This document shows positions 14,898-32,929 of a DNA stretch of 64,000 nucleotides, piece by piece. The notes under the pieces were generated by a model that was not told where the DNA came from, did not search any database, and worked only from the letters and a program-made list of their open reading frames with translations. Within the stretch, counting starts at the first letter, position 1. Every line of letters starts with the position of its first letter. Source of the stretch: Protula sp. h YS-2021 (lineage: Eukaryota; Annelida; Polychaeta; Sabellida; Serpulidae); contig OX457032.1 in NCBI GenBank assembly GCA_949752745.1, positions 14,944,836 to 15,008,835 on the forward strand. The letters are read 5' to 3'. The translations under genes were made by a program, and so were the position numbers.

Positions 14898-16200
14898 TTT
14901 TTTCTACTTTGCTTAGCTTAAATAATAACTTATAAATTTGATTCCATGAGTATTATTTTCTTTTTTCTGATGATATCTCTTGTTATATTGATAATAGCTT
15001 CTTGGTGAATGCGATTCGGCATACCTTTGACAATCATAACCTATTTGTTTTTATTTTGATCACTATTTCTTGGATAGGGCTAAAAACTGCTCAGTAGCTC
15101 CGACCTTATGCGAAATGATTGAGAGTTTTCTAAATTAAGACACTCTTTTTAAGACATCACACAGACTAGACTGTAGGTGAAGACACAGTAAGGCCGTCGT
15201 TAATATAATTTTAGCATCCGCCGAGTGAAATGTCTGTTAGATAAGTTAGATAAAGTGAACTGATAGAAGATGACGAGACGATAACTAGATCTGATAATCT
15301 TTATTTTTTTAATTTGTCTATCACTTCAAAGACATCGATAGTACTCTGTGGCATTTACAGTACTATTCCATTTAATTTTTGTATTCTAAATTGATGTGCA
15401 TATTTTCAAAAATGCTTACTGGTGCTTAGGGCTATGCCATAGCAGTATTGTGTTTGAGCTTTTTCACTCATATTTTAATTAATCCGACAAAAAAAAATAA
15501 CAGCAGAAAAATGCCACCTGCTAAATGGTGCCAGTCAATGTAAAGATGGTATTCAAAAGAAGAGGAGCGCAACTGACTGAAAAACTGAAGCAAAAAATAA
15601 AACCAGAAAACGCGAAATAACTGCCGCAGTATTCTTGAGGCAATTTCTTAAAAAAAAACACACACACAATTATCGGTTTTTTATACTAATTTTATTTTTA
15701 ACATGTAGTTTTAGTTATACTTCATAGAACTAGATAAACATTGATTAGAAGTTTTTTTAAAAATAAAAACCAGCTTTTACAATATAAGACTTTGTATGAA
15801 AGGTTTGTCCATCATTTTAACTGAATCCTAACTCCCCTCATTGAAAAAATCAGTGTTGTTAAAAGGTTACTGTCCACACGCAATGCTCGTCTGTTCCTCA
15901 GAAGCCCAATACTCGCCAAGCAAAATTCTTAACAAGAATTCTCCAACAACACAGAAAATTGCCAGGATAATATAACTTGATTAACAACGTTGTGTATATG
16001 AAATTCTTGAAAACATCAGACCGAACCGCCATAGTTAGTAGTTAGTCAACAGCGTATTTCATGCAAATTAAAACTTCACCTGCCAGTCGAAACCTTCTTG
16101 GTATCGCCCTTGTCTTTGTATATTATTTGTTAACGACTAAACAAGTAAAATTATCTTGACTTTGCTTCTCAAATAATAGAGTCTGTTTGGTTGTCGACTG
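13905..16200. other. Spacer between genes A and B
   Basis: No exon chain found. It contains the CT microsatellite at 14831-14893. A 'gggttgttccaaaaatg' stretch at about 14052 vaguely recalls mariner termini, but no partner terminus was found. Confidence 0.5.
14831..14893. repeat. (CT)n microsatellite
   Basis: Almost pure CT dinucleotide run with one CCC interruption. Confidence 0.95.
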
Positions 16201-16203
16201 CGT

Positions 16204-18148
16204 TTACTTATCGGAATTCCAGATGTCAAGGAAAACCTTCCAGGTCTCGGCGACCTTCTTCCATATGACGATGTACCTGTCAAACAGACAAGTTCTAGAT
16301 AAAACCCTTCGGTAAAAAGCAGCCCTCCGCCCCCACGCCTCTCATATCCGCATTTCCGGTAAAAAGTGCCCGCTCCCAGTAAAAAGCCCTCCATTTTTGC
16401 ATTCCAGGTAAACTCCACCCCCTCCTACTTTCTATGTTAAATTTCTTTGCATGTTCCAAAATGGCAGTAATGTGTGATAGACTGGAAATCTAAGTTCTAA
16501 CGAGACGTGCTCTATTCATATCATGAAAAGTTAATTGCAATTAGGCTAAGCACAGGGCAGTAGTTGACCATTTTGATACGTTATTGTAATTGGGTTCGAT
16601 TCTATTGACTCGTTCTTAAGAAAATGCAATAATATGTGATTCAAAACATCTCCACCTTAATTGTATTGCACTGCTTTTACTCGCATTACACTTCACCTTA
16701 TTTGCATTACAATCCATCTTATTTACATTCCACTTTTCTTGCATTACGCTCCACCTTACTTTCATTGCACTCCATCTTACTCGCATTACACTCGGCATTA
16801 TTTTCATCACATTCCACTTACTTGCATCACACTCCACTACACCTGCATTACACTCCACCGTACTTGCATTACACCTCGCCATATTTGCATTACGCTCCAC
16901 CTTACTTGCACTGCACTCTGTCTTACTTGCATCACATCCTGTGATCTAGCTTCACATTGGATCTTACTTGCACTTTGCTGTTTCCTCGCCTTGCTTGTTG
17001 TTGAACGAGCATACTCCCTTCTCTATGGCAGTCTCGCCTTGGCCATCCTGCATGGGCCCCCACACTTCCTCCGCTTGGAGAATCATCGTGTTGAGGGTAT
17101 CACTGACACCTCCCTTCCAGAACTCACCCACATCTAACAGACAAAAAGCGTGCTCCATATCAATTCATTCGTTGGGTATTGCGACAATTGTTCTAACGAC
17201 AATTGGTCCACCGACAATTGTTCTTGCGACAATCGATCTAGGGACAATTGATCTAAAAGGCAGTGATTTGTCGCGGATACAACGTTGAATAGATGTTGGA
17301 TAAGCAAGGATGTTTTGGCGTTGATTTTGTTGGATAGACGTAGTAAATCGACAAAGGATAGACGTCGAAAAATCGACCTTCTATAGACGTAGGACTCACA
17401 ACCAAAAACCAACCTCCTTGTGTTATCGCTCCCCAAAAATGGTAGCCATGACAAGTCACTTTGAAAAGAGACCCCCCCCCCTCCCCAAAAAAAAAGGATG
17501 AAAAATATTGATGGAAATCGACGTCATACTTCATTTTTTTCTCTCTGCATTTTTTCTCGTTTTATCATATGCCACTCTACCGTTTATATTTCAAATAACC
17601 CCAATCTGGTTTTCAGAGCACCCAGAACACCCCCAACCCTATCCTCCACACACACACACGTGCCTTTAGGTCATGACCTCGCAGTCATCTAATCCCCCGC
17701 CCCACACACATGAACAACACTTCCACATGCACCCAGATCCCCCCTCCCCACAACACTTGCCCAAAGGTCCGTGCACGGGGGAGGGGTGGAGGAGGCCTGC
17801 AGGCATGACCTGGCAGTCAGTTCCCCCCCCCCCCCTACACACATTGTCAATACTTCCACACACACCCCCACCCCACCCCACAACACTTGCCTTTAGGTCC
17901 TCGCACGGTGGGGAAGCCTGCGGGCATGACCTGACAGTCATCCAGCATTATCAACACTTCCACACACCCCCACATCCCCACCCCACAACACTTGCCTTTA
18001 GGTCCGCGCACGGTGGGGAAGCCTGCGGGCATGACCTGGCAGTCATCCGTATACATAGCGGTTATCTCATCGAAGTCCCTCGCCCCGTACGCAGCTGACA
18101 TCTTGTCGTTGAGGTCTTGTATTATTTTCTCCATGATTTGTCGACGTC
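16204..18148 (-). CDS. NTF2-like gene B (DUF4440/SnoaL-like), 3 exons resolved
   Basis: Coding exons in order: 17996-18148 (153 nt), 16968-17133 (166 nt) and 16204-16276 (73 nt, stop 16204-16206). These lengths equal those of genes C and D to within one codon. The first exon carries 'YGARDFDEITAMYTDDC' and 'VMPAGFP'. The second carries 'VGEFWKGG', 'EEVWGPMQDG' and 'FNNKQG'. The last carries 'YIVIWKKVAETWKVF' and ends D-K-stop. Phases are 1 and 2. The first intron uses a GC donor in a strong context (AAAG|GCAAGT), a recognised minor splice class. By homology a short phase-1 start exon is expected upstream. A candidate is 20510-20519 (M-C-N, donor GTAAAT); failing that, the ATG at 18134 opens the frame. 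Both introns begin in minisatellites that copy their own donor sites. The function of the family is unresolved. Confidence 0.7.
16660..16967. repeat. ~21-bp minisatellite abutting exon donor of gene B
   Basis: About 13 degenerate units of the type 'cttacttgcattacactcca'. Read on the minus strand each unit contains 'TGCAAGTAAG', the same string as the donor of gene B exon 16968-17133 (TGCAA|GTAAG). The array starts directly at that splice site and runs into the intron. Long open frames on both strands are by-products of the period being a multiple of three. Confidence 0.85.
17180..17256. repeat. 15-bp repeat 'cgacaattgttcta'
   Basis: Five consecutive degenerate units inside the gene B intron between 17133 and 17996. 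Confidence 0.85.
17655..18060. repeat. ~110-bp minisatellite copying exon end plus GC donor of gene B
   Basis: Four head-to-tail copies contain minus-strand 'GACTGCCAGGTCATGCC ... GGACCTAAAGGCAAGTGTTG', meaning the last ~55 bases of the gene B exon followed by its intron start. The copy at 17996-18060 is the functional exon end. The copies near 17885, 17765 and 17660 are progressively decayed, the last having GCACGT in place of GCAAGT. AC/C-rich spacers separate the units. Confidence 0.88.
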
Positions 18149-19290
18149 CTTAGACAACAAAAACTCACCATGTTTGTTTTCTCCATTTTTTATTCCTTTT
18201 TACTTTGATTAAGGATTTTGGTTTGAAAAAAGGCCAGGAAAATTAACCATGTTTCTCGTCTTCTGGCACTAAAACTGAAAATAAAAATTCAGCAGGTTCA
18301 TGTCTTCAAAAACCGCGTTACTATCGCGATGGCGGACGGGTAAATAACACTGTCATAAACAAATTCTTTACTTAACATATTCTTAGTTGTCCGTAAATAT
18401 TCGAGTTGTTTTCAGAAAAAAAGCTGAACTTTATGCAGGTCATGATTATGAATCAAATTAAGAAAAGTACTTTCTAAGCATACCTGTATTTTTTTATGAA
18501 ATGCTTCTGTAAATATTCTATCCCTAGTAACTCTTAAGTGTTATGTGTTCTCCAATGGATGTACTTAATAGTCAAATACACATTGAAACACTTTTAAAAA
18601 TGCTAGTTTTATGGCCGTAGCTGAGCCTCAGGGAATACCCGTGTATGTTCAACCCCAGCTGTTATTTCTTATGCCATTGTCAAGGTTGTTGTACACCCAC
18701 AAAAACCCCCATTTTCATCCCCAGTTTATTTAATCGACAGTGTGTTGTTGGTGATTGCACATTAGATATTTGTCCATGAAATAAGACACAAGAACACTTG
18801 TAATATTTAGACTTGTAATATGCAGATTGATGCCTCTCTTCCAGAGGGATTGGGTTGTGGGGGGAGGGGGTGGGGGGGGGAGTGGAACCAACCGCATTGC
18901 ATGGCTGGATAAATATTTGCAGCTGAAAATTAAAAAGTAATAGCGACCATTTCGAATGGACCATACAATGTCCAACGATCTTTTCGAATTAAGCAATATA
19001 GTCATATTTTGTAGATTTTCCAAGCCTCAGCGATTTTCCGTCTTTTTAGTTAATGGGATCAACCTGCAAACAGGACCACCTCACAAAAGGGCCATCTCAC
19101 AGTAATCCGCTATAAGTTCGGTGACCCAAATTGCCCTGTTACTCGGCTTCCGACTTATTGTTTCTCGAATGCATATACAGGACAGAGGAATTCAAGCATA
19201 ACAAGTCACAAGCCAGCTCACATAGGAAAAGGTCACTGCCAAGGTCATTCATAAAAAAGTCACGGTTCAACTCCTTCACACAAAGGTCAC
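18149..19290. other. Upstream flank of gene B
   Basis: No exon recognised. A G-rich tract lies at about 18858-18882. The missing start exon of gene B could lie here or farther upstream. Confidence 0.4.
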
Positions 19291-19294
19291 GAAT

Positions 19295-19895
19295 CACCTC
19301 GTGCATACAAGAATCAAGGACAAACTCATGCATACAAAGGTTGCGGACATCCTCAAGCACACAAAGGTCACGGGTAACCTCAAGAATGCCATGATCACGG
19401 ACAAGCTCATGTATGCAAAGGTCATGGACAAGCTTATGTATACACATGTAACGGACAACCTCACGCGTACAAAGGTCATGATCAGGTTTGTGCATACAAA
19501 TTTCACGGACAAGCTTAAGTATGCTAAGGTCATTGACAACCTCATGCATACAAAGGGCATGCACAAGCTGAAGTGTACAAAAGTCAAGGACAACCTCATG
19601 CATACAAAGGTCAGGGACAACCGCGTGCATTCAAAGGTCATGGACAGGTTTATGCATACAAAGGTCACGGAGAACGTCATGCATATAAAGGTCATGGACA
19701 AGCTTATGCATACAAAGGTCACGGACATCCTCATCCATACAAAGGCCACGGACATGCTCATGCATACAAAGGTCATGGACAAGCTGATGTATACAAACGG
19801 CACGGACAACCTCAGTTTACAAAGGTCACGGACAACGTCATGCATACAAAAGTCACGGACAAGCTTGTGCATACAAAGGTCAAGCACAACCTTAT
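19295..19895. repeat. 27-bp minisatellite
   Basis: About 22 degenerate units such as 'catacaaaggtcacggacaa' plus 'gctcatg'. The period is 27 bases (9 codons), so frames of more than 200 codons stay open on both strands. The predicted products are simple 9-residue repeats with no start context or splice signals, so I read the array as non-coding. Confidence 0.9.
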
Positions 19896-20288
19896 GCAAA
19901 CAATTGACTCGTACAAGTCCACGTATGTAATGGACATGCCAAAACCATGCACATTTCAAATGTGTATGTTATTTGCATAATGGCAAACCATGCAGTTTAC
20001 AAAGTGTCAAAAAAATTTCAGCTGGTTCATAAATTGCATGGTACAGTCGGCTACTTTGTAAAATTGCCTAGTATGTTTAGTACTTTGTAAAATACATGAT
20101 GTACTTGAATTTATGTTTAATTTTGTATTAAATAATTCAAAAACGGATGTATTTGTTTTCAATTATTAACCATATTAATTAAATAAACACGTTTATTTAA
20201 TTTCTTGCAACCAGCCGTACCACAGTTGAGTTCGGAATTGGGTATGGATCTAATAATAATACATTTTATTCCCACAAAATTCTGAAGT

Positions 20289-20300
20289 GAGAGAGAGAGA

Positions 20301-20367
<67 letters not shown>
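20289..20367. repeat. (GA)n microsatellite
   Basis: Nearly pure GA run following a short GA/AAAG lead-in. Confidence 0.95.
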
Positions 20368-20369
<2 letters not shown>

Positions 20370-20509
20370 GTGGGAGGGGGTCGGTCATACTAGTCATGTG
20401 CTTTTTTGAAATTTATTGCAATCACTGTATTCCCCATTGTTCAAACTTGAAAAGATTCTGTGAAGTTGACTCACATGGGACATTTGTGACATTTAACAGA
20501 AATATTTAC

Positions 20510-20519
20510 CGTTGCACAT
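20510..20519 (-). other. Candidate start exon of NTF2-like gene B
   Basis: The minus strand reads ATGTGCAACG followed by GTAAATATT: a 10-nt phase-1 exon that would join in frame to 18148. The paralogues have start exons of 7-13 nt in the same phase. Such a short motif is expected by chance every few kilobases, so this is only a candidate. Confidence 0.25.
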
Positions 20520-21060
20520 TTCAAGAGTAAAGCAATACTTAATTGCAATCACCTTGTTACCATAAGGAACTGCCACAATTGATCAAAAGACTTCAGAGCC
20601 ATAAAACTCCATTTTTGGAGCCATTTTACAATTTTGCTTAAAAAATTGAAACAGTTGACAAAGTAACTACATATGTTCTGAAAATATATACTCGTAAATT
20701 CGTTAACGTCTCAAAGAATATACTCTTGAGATGAAGTTAATTGCAACTCCATAGGTGGCTGTATGGTAACAGCCCAGGCGTCAAAACAGGTCGGACGTTA
20801 ACACACCACCGTCGCCCTCTAGTCGACCGCACTTAAGTAAGCAAACCTAATCCCATAGTGTTCTTTTGTACAGCCGCTTAAAACCCGCCTGAAATAAGGC
20901 TGGCGAATTGAAATTGGAGCCTTTATGATGCTGTAGTTTTCGTAGAATTAGCTTACGCACTAAGTATGGGAACATTACGTTACTCTTCGAATGTGATATA
21001 GATAATTTTAAGCTTAAGTAAAAAAATTTTTGAACGTTCATGCTCAACTTTTTGTTAAAG

Positions 21061-21247
21061 GGATGGTCGAAAGACTAAATGGGCGATAATTTTTGAATGC
21101 CGTGATAGGTGATCTAGCCCACTGCATTCGCCCAGCTGAGGCAACTAGAGGGAAATTCAATCCTCTGCTTACCACCCCTGGGTGGATTCGAACCAGGGAA
21201 CTTGGGATTACCAGACCAACGCTCTAACAAGCTGAGCTAATCGTCAA
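21061..21247 (-). mobile_element. tRNA-derived SINE, copy 1
   Basis: The minus strand begins with a tRNA-like head: 'ttagctcag' A-box region, then 'ggtctggtaatccc' and a 'ggttcgaatcc' B box. A ~100-base body ending 'agtctttcgaccatcc' follows. The body is shared with the copy at 22411-22582. No cloverleaf with a clean acceptor stem is evident, so it is a SINE rather than a tRNA gene. Confidence 0.85.
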
Positions 21248-21639
21248 CACCCCAGCCCCCGACCCACAATGCTACTTCCATATCTTTTATATTTCTTCGT
21301 AAGTCACATTTCCGCATTTTGCATTTTTGCGACCCGAAATTTGTGGCAAGGTTTGACATAGTGCACGTGGCGTTAACCTGCCCACATTTCAGAGTGAACC
21401 AACTGGGAATCCTCAGACCCTGGTGACAGTATAATGTTTATAAGTTTTTACATAAAATATCTATACAAAGAAATTTACAAATTATAACAGCAAGATTTTT
21501 TAAAGCTTAATAACTGTTAAATGTGTTTCAGTGTCATCAATTGTGCGCCCATCCACTAAGCTCCTCCCTCAGGGACGATGTACTTGGATAGCGTTATCAC
21601 TCAGGATCTGACCCCGACTTCTCCACCCTCTCGCCTAAA

Positions 21640-21865
21640 ATCAGACCACCGAGATAGCTCTTACATAACGCTTTTTAGGCTAAAAGGGTGGAAATAAGCT
21701 CAAAATAGATCTCTTCCTACTCGTTTTGGAGATAATGGTCAACTTTTGGGTTTTAATCGTCACCATGATTGAGGGGGTCAAGGTCGATGAGCGAAATGCT
21801 CTAGGTCATCGAGGTACCTCTTACATATCGACTTTTAGGCCCAAAGGACAATAATACTGTATAAA
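21640..21865 (-). repeat. Dispersed repeat, inverted relative to 8.5-9.0 kb
   Basis: The minus strand has 'tttgggcctaaaag', about 10 divergent bases, then 'gaggtacctcgatgacct', nearly identical to 8900-8932. A second, more diverged version lies at about 21650-21690. The 'agttgaccattat' phrase is also shared. Two units in tandem indicate an internal period of about 165 bases. Confidence 0.75.
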
Positions 21866-22315
21866 ACCTGTAATCAGGGTCTGGAAGTTCTGCAGCAGAA
21901 CGAGGGAGGAGAAGCAAGAGGGGGTGGTTCAATGATAAAACTACACGAGCCGGTGGTCTGACCCGAATAATCCCCCCTCGCAGCTTGTAGCATCGGTAGC
22001 ACGAGCCTGAAAGACGAGAGGAAGTAATAACCGGGCGTATTTGCCAGCTAAAATACTATTCTTTCTTTCTATGCGTACTGGCAAAGAAATAAATAAAATA
22101 TCCATTTACGATTCAGTAAGCTGACACATCTGCACTCTCCTCTTTTTGTCTCAAGATATCAGTTAACATGTGGGAAAAACCATGTGAACAGTGATCAAAT
22201 CGAATGGGCTTAATGACGACCCCTTTCAGCAACAAATAATATGCTAAATAAGTTCATTAGACATTAGAGCATTTCTTTTATTCAGTCTTAGTTGGCTTCA
22301 TTTTCACCCAGAAAT

Positions 22316-25300
22316 ATGTTATTTCCTTTTCTAAGGGTTATTTTACTACAGTTTACAATTATAGTCAATGCAAAGGTAGGTTCCACTTTTGATTTTTCAA
22401 TTTTACCAGATATGGTCGAAAGACTTTATGGGCGTTAATCTCCCTGATAGCAGATCAAACCAACTGCATTTGCTTCGTTAAGGCAAATGGCACGGATGTC
22501 AATCCCATGTTTACTGTTGGAGTTGGCTTCCAGTCCGGGACCCTGAGATTACTAGGCCAATCAACTGAGCAGACCATCACCTCTGGCGCAGTTTATTTGA
22601 AGATGGACATGCGTGATTGTATGTCATTAACGTCGTCACAAATATAGGGCATTGTGAAAGAGGGACTCCGTCCTCCAAATAAAAAAGTGAGAGAGAGGGG
22701 GAGAGAAAGTTTTTCCCACCCACATCCCACCACTGGGCCTTCTTTTTAAGTCTTCTTTAACGTTTTAATCATTATAGAAAAGTAACCTAACAAGAAATCA
22801 GAGAGCTATTTCAATATCTGACCAAACACGATATACTGCAATGTAGCAGAAATGATATTTTAACTGTGATAATGCATTATATATTAAATTTAAAGGTTAT
22901 GCTTTCAGGCAGCACATGCGGCAAAGTCGCTCGAAAAGACTACAACAGCTGATTATCAAAATCCGTATATTGAGTTTGAAAATATTATTTCATCAGAAAA
23001 TAAAAAATTAACGCTTCTTGAGGAAGGTTTGTTTTAGACAATTCTAAAAATCCTTCTATTCGCCAAAATGTATTGTATTTAAAATTCTCAAAATTATTAA
23101 ATTATAAAACAAGCAAAACCACGAAACGGTATTGGGTAAACGGTACATGCTTTGCAACGTGTTTCTGGTGCTTGTTGTTGTCGTTGTTGTTGTTCTTCTT
23201 GTTTTCCTCCTACTTGTCCTTCTTCTTTTCATCTTCCTCCTCTTTCTTTTTCTGCCTCTACTGATGCCTTTGCCTTTTTTGTTCTTCTTCGTCTTCATTT
23301 CCTAAGTTCTTCTTTTTCTTGTTCTACTCCCTCTCCTCCTCCTTGTCCTCTTTCTTCTTCTTCCACTCCTTCTTCTTCTTCTTTTTCTTCTTCTGTTTCT
23401 TCTCTTAATTTTATTTTTCTGCATATTTTAAATATTATTCCGTAAACAAATTCAATTCATCGCATATAAGAAATTGAGACAGGGATATATTACAGAACTG
23501 ATTGATTCAATCATATTAGGTATGTCGATTATGTTTACATTTAGGTGATTAACAGCTAATGTGTATGCTATATAACTAATTGACTCAATCATATTAGGTA
23601 TGTCAATTATGTTTACATTTAAGTGATTGCCAGCTAATGTGCATATTTTAGATCTTCAGCAATTGACTAGTTTACAATTACAAAGACAGCTTGTCATCCA
23701 AGAGCTATATGAAGGTTGGTTATAAAGTGAACATTTTGTTATCTATCAATTTTAAATCCTGTTATAGATATGAGTATATAGTGCTCTTAAAAAATACTAT
23801 TTGTAACTATTATCAAGAACTGTAGTCCAACACTTTAAAGTTAAATATACCATCAATGAGCAAAAATGTAAATATAAAAACTAATTAATTGCAATTGAAA
23901 TTAGATGTTCAGAAGAGGGAGAATGTTCAAAGATTTCATGGGAAAATAATTAAAGATCAGAAACATGCCATATTTGAGCAAAACAGAGCTATCACGGAGC
24001 TTTTGCAAGGTAAACAGAATGGTGCTTTACTGAAAGCCAGTTACAAGTCTTTGATTGTTGTTCTTTTTCATAAATATACCATAAAAAAATTAAATGTGTC
24101 ATTTTGGAAAATGATAATTAAACTGGCTAATGCAGCTTTATGAAAATTTGAAGCAAAACAGTAACTATAAATCCCGAACACTCTTTCAGATTTTGAAAAT
24201 TTCAAGAATACTGGTGGGGTAAATAACGCACTTGACATCCACCTGAAAGGTAAATGTCATTAGAAAAACATACGGACTGCGTAAAGCAGTTCATTTTATT
24301 AGTTTTTTATAAGCCGCAAACAAATTTTAAAATGTAAAAACTTGGTGTTATTATTTAACAACAATACGATACGGCTTTTCGTTCTACTAATCCATTTGGG
24401 ATTATGCATAAATATTTCTCTTATTGACAGGCTGGTATTAGTTTTAATATCGTTCTTCTTTACACTTATGCATACACAGAAGAAGACATATATTTATGCA
24501 TGAAAAGAAGAAGTGAGCTGTTACATAACAAAGCTAAAACAGTCACCAATAATAAGTAAAAAGCAATGCTATATCTTGCCACAATTTTGTCCAACTGAGA
24601 TTTTCTTAATTTACGAAGAGAAATTGTATATACTGTGCATCACCATGTACTATATTTAGTTTTGAAATGGAAATTATAGCATTAGTTCTGTGGTCTGAAC
24701 TACAAAAAACACAGCTGTAAAAATATGTATGGCTTATAACTATGCCATCTTGTAATAGTAGCACATACCAGGTTGAATCATGACTGTTCTCATAAATGAT
24801 CGATTCCCTTATAGTTAATGCATTCGCAACCCTCTATGAGACCCTATATTTCATTTCGTTTTATACAGTGATCAGATACAAAGCAATTAAGAACACTTTT
24901 TAAAAACAAAAACTCCCACTTATATGAAACTGAAAATTTTAGATAAACGTGCCGTGAGTGCTCCAATTGGATTCAGTGCCTTTGCTGTAGAACCGACACA
25001 GTACAACAATTCAGGAGAAGTAGTTCTCTTTGAAGGCGTCGTCACAAATATTGGCAGTCATTATGACGCCACAACCAGTGTATTCACGTGCCCTGTTGAT
25101 GGGGTATATGTTTTCGACACGTCTCTGACGTCAGCAGAGGGATATTACATGACTGGTGATATATTAATTAACAATGTACTTCTTACCACTGCTATTGGTG
25201 ATGACGAAAACAAAATTCAGGGCTCTGTCATGGTCATTACACCATGCCAGTCTGGGGACAGGGTATGGATTAGTGCAAAGTATGATACAGGTTATTACAT

Positions 25301-25361
25301 GACCGGCGATGACATCGATAGGATGTCCACATTCTCGGGGTATTTTCTGTATCCATTTTAA
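22316..25361 (+). CDS. Secreted coiled-coil C1q-domain protein 1, 6 exons, 274 aa
   Basis: Exons: 22316-22375, 22909-23026, 23652-23714, 23905-24009, 24190-24249 and 24943-25361. The first junction is phase 0, all others phase 1, and the joined 825 nt is open. Exon 1 is a 20-residue hydrophobic signal peptide (M-L-F-P-F-L...). Residues about 50-115 are rich in Q, L, E and K in heptad-like spacing ('LQQLTSLQLQRQLVIQEL'), a predicted coiled coil for oligomerisation; there are no collagen Gly-X-Y triplets. Residues about 141-274 form a C1q domain with 'PIGFSAF', 'YDATTSVFTCPVDGVYVF', 'GDRVWI' and terminal 'FSGYFLYPF'. C1q-domain proteins trimerise and bind microbial or other ligands outside the cell. 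An AATAAA at 25476-25481 follows the stop by 115 bases. The gene is a tandem paralogue of the next gene, with identical lengths for four exons. Confidence 0.87.
22411..22582 (-). mobile_element. tRNA-derived SINE, copy 2 (diverged)
   Basis: Same family and orientation as 21061-21247, inside intron 1 of C1q gene 1. The minus strand has a decayed tRNA-like head ('ggtctgctcagttgattgg', 'ctagtaatctcagggtcc') and the shared body ending 'aagtctttcgaccata'. Confidence 0.8.
23160..23405. repeat. Polypyrimidine (CTT/CCT)-rich low-complexity tract
   Basis: About 240 bases of mostly C and T on the plus strand with TTC/TCC units, inside intron 2 of C1q gene 1. Confidence 0.85.
23501..23646. repeat. Two-copy 78-bp tandem duplication
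   Basis: 'attgattcaatcatattagg...cagctaatgtg' at 23501-23568 recurs at 23579-23646 with a few substitutions. The second copy ends six bases before the exon at 23652, so the duplication borders the splice acceptor. Confidence 0.9.
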
Positions 25362-25934
25362 CTTTAAAAAAGCATTCACAGGTTTCGCTATAACAAACCC
25401 AATGAAAAACAAGCCCAATCCTGGAATTGACTTTTGGTAAACCTAATACATTAACATATATGTAAAGAATTCCGAAATAAAAAAATACCACAAAGACTGT
25501 TTGCCTTTCAGAAATGGTGTATCCAAAATACGCTGAAAACTTACAAATACCAATAACGTAGAAAGTATGAAAGTACTTCTGTTTGCTATCACACATGTAC
25601 ATAAAATAGCAAAATGTAACCCAAAGTAACCTAAAGAAGAACAAATAGTCTCATTTTATAGCATAAAGTGTGTCTTATTTTACAGCATAAAGTGTGTCTT
25701 ATTCAAGAGTTATTTTAATTTAATTGCCATATATTACAAAGTGATCATTAAATCATATGATCATATAGTAATCATTTTACAGATTAAACACATTAAACTT
25801 TACTTTAGAACAACCAAAGGCACCATTTCCAATTTTTCGTACAGATAAAGTGTCTCCAAGTCTCTGAATATCTGATAAGCTACTTACGTATTAAAGTAAA
25901 TCGACTTTGTTTTGGCAATTATAGTTTTCCAAAA

Positions 25935-26172
<238 letters not shown>

Positions 26173-26801
26173 ACGATTAAGGGAAACGAAAATGAAAATC
26201 AAATTTAGTATATTATATATATATATATATTATATATTATTTATATCTGACTTGAATAATTTTACTAACACAAAGTTATGCCCATTATTCCTTATCAATT
26301 TCAAAGCGCTATATATTTTTTTCATTAAGGCATCATTATGCATTTTTACGTTTCATTCATAAACTACAACGAAGAGTAAACTAAACAAGATCTAACGCAA
26401 GGAGCAATAGGTCGACAAAACGCACAATGTCATCAGAATAACAATAGGTCTGCAATCAGTAAACTGGAATAATTCATTACATATTTGATACAAATTTAAA
26501 ATTTTGATATGCATCTCTTCTTCCCATATTATAGTTAATATAGATAAAGCTCATTTTGTTTAGTGTAGTATCACTAACTTTCAATGTTTAAACATCATCT
26601 TTGATTTAGAATGTCTTTACACCGCGGTAATGGTGCAATTACCAAGGAAAATTGCTATCTTTGTTTCCCATGCGAGTTGATAAGAGCTCTCAGCTGGTAA
26701 GATATGATTTCGATGTGATTTCAGCCACACACACATAAACGCTTAATTACTTCAGTGGATTAGAACTGATTACGGTGTCTGCTTTTTGGAAACCAATTAG
26801 G

Positions 26802-32723
<5,922 letters not shown>

Positions 32724-32743
32724 ACGTTAAACCTGTTGTAAGA

Positions 32744-32895
<152 letters not shown>

Positions 32896-32929
32896 TACTA
32901 AGCAATAAGTCGGCACATTTCGAATAAAA

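Noticed and set aside
19139..19959. Frames of more than 200 codons on both strands
   Set aside because: They are the 27-bp minisatellite read in frame: a period divisible by three keeps frames open. No splice or start support.
21180..21245. tRNA gene on the minus strand
   Set aside because: A and B boxes are present but no clean acceptor stem, and the sequence continues into a body shared with two other copies: a SINE.
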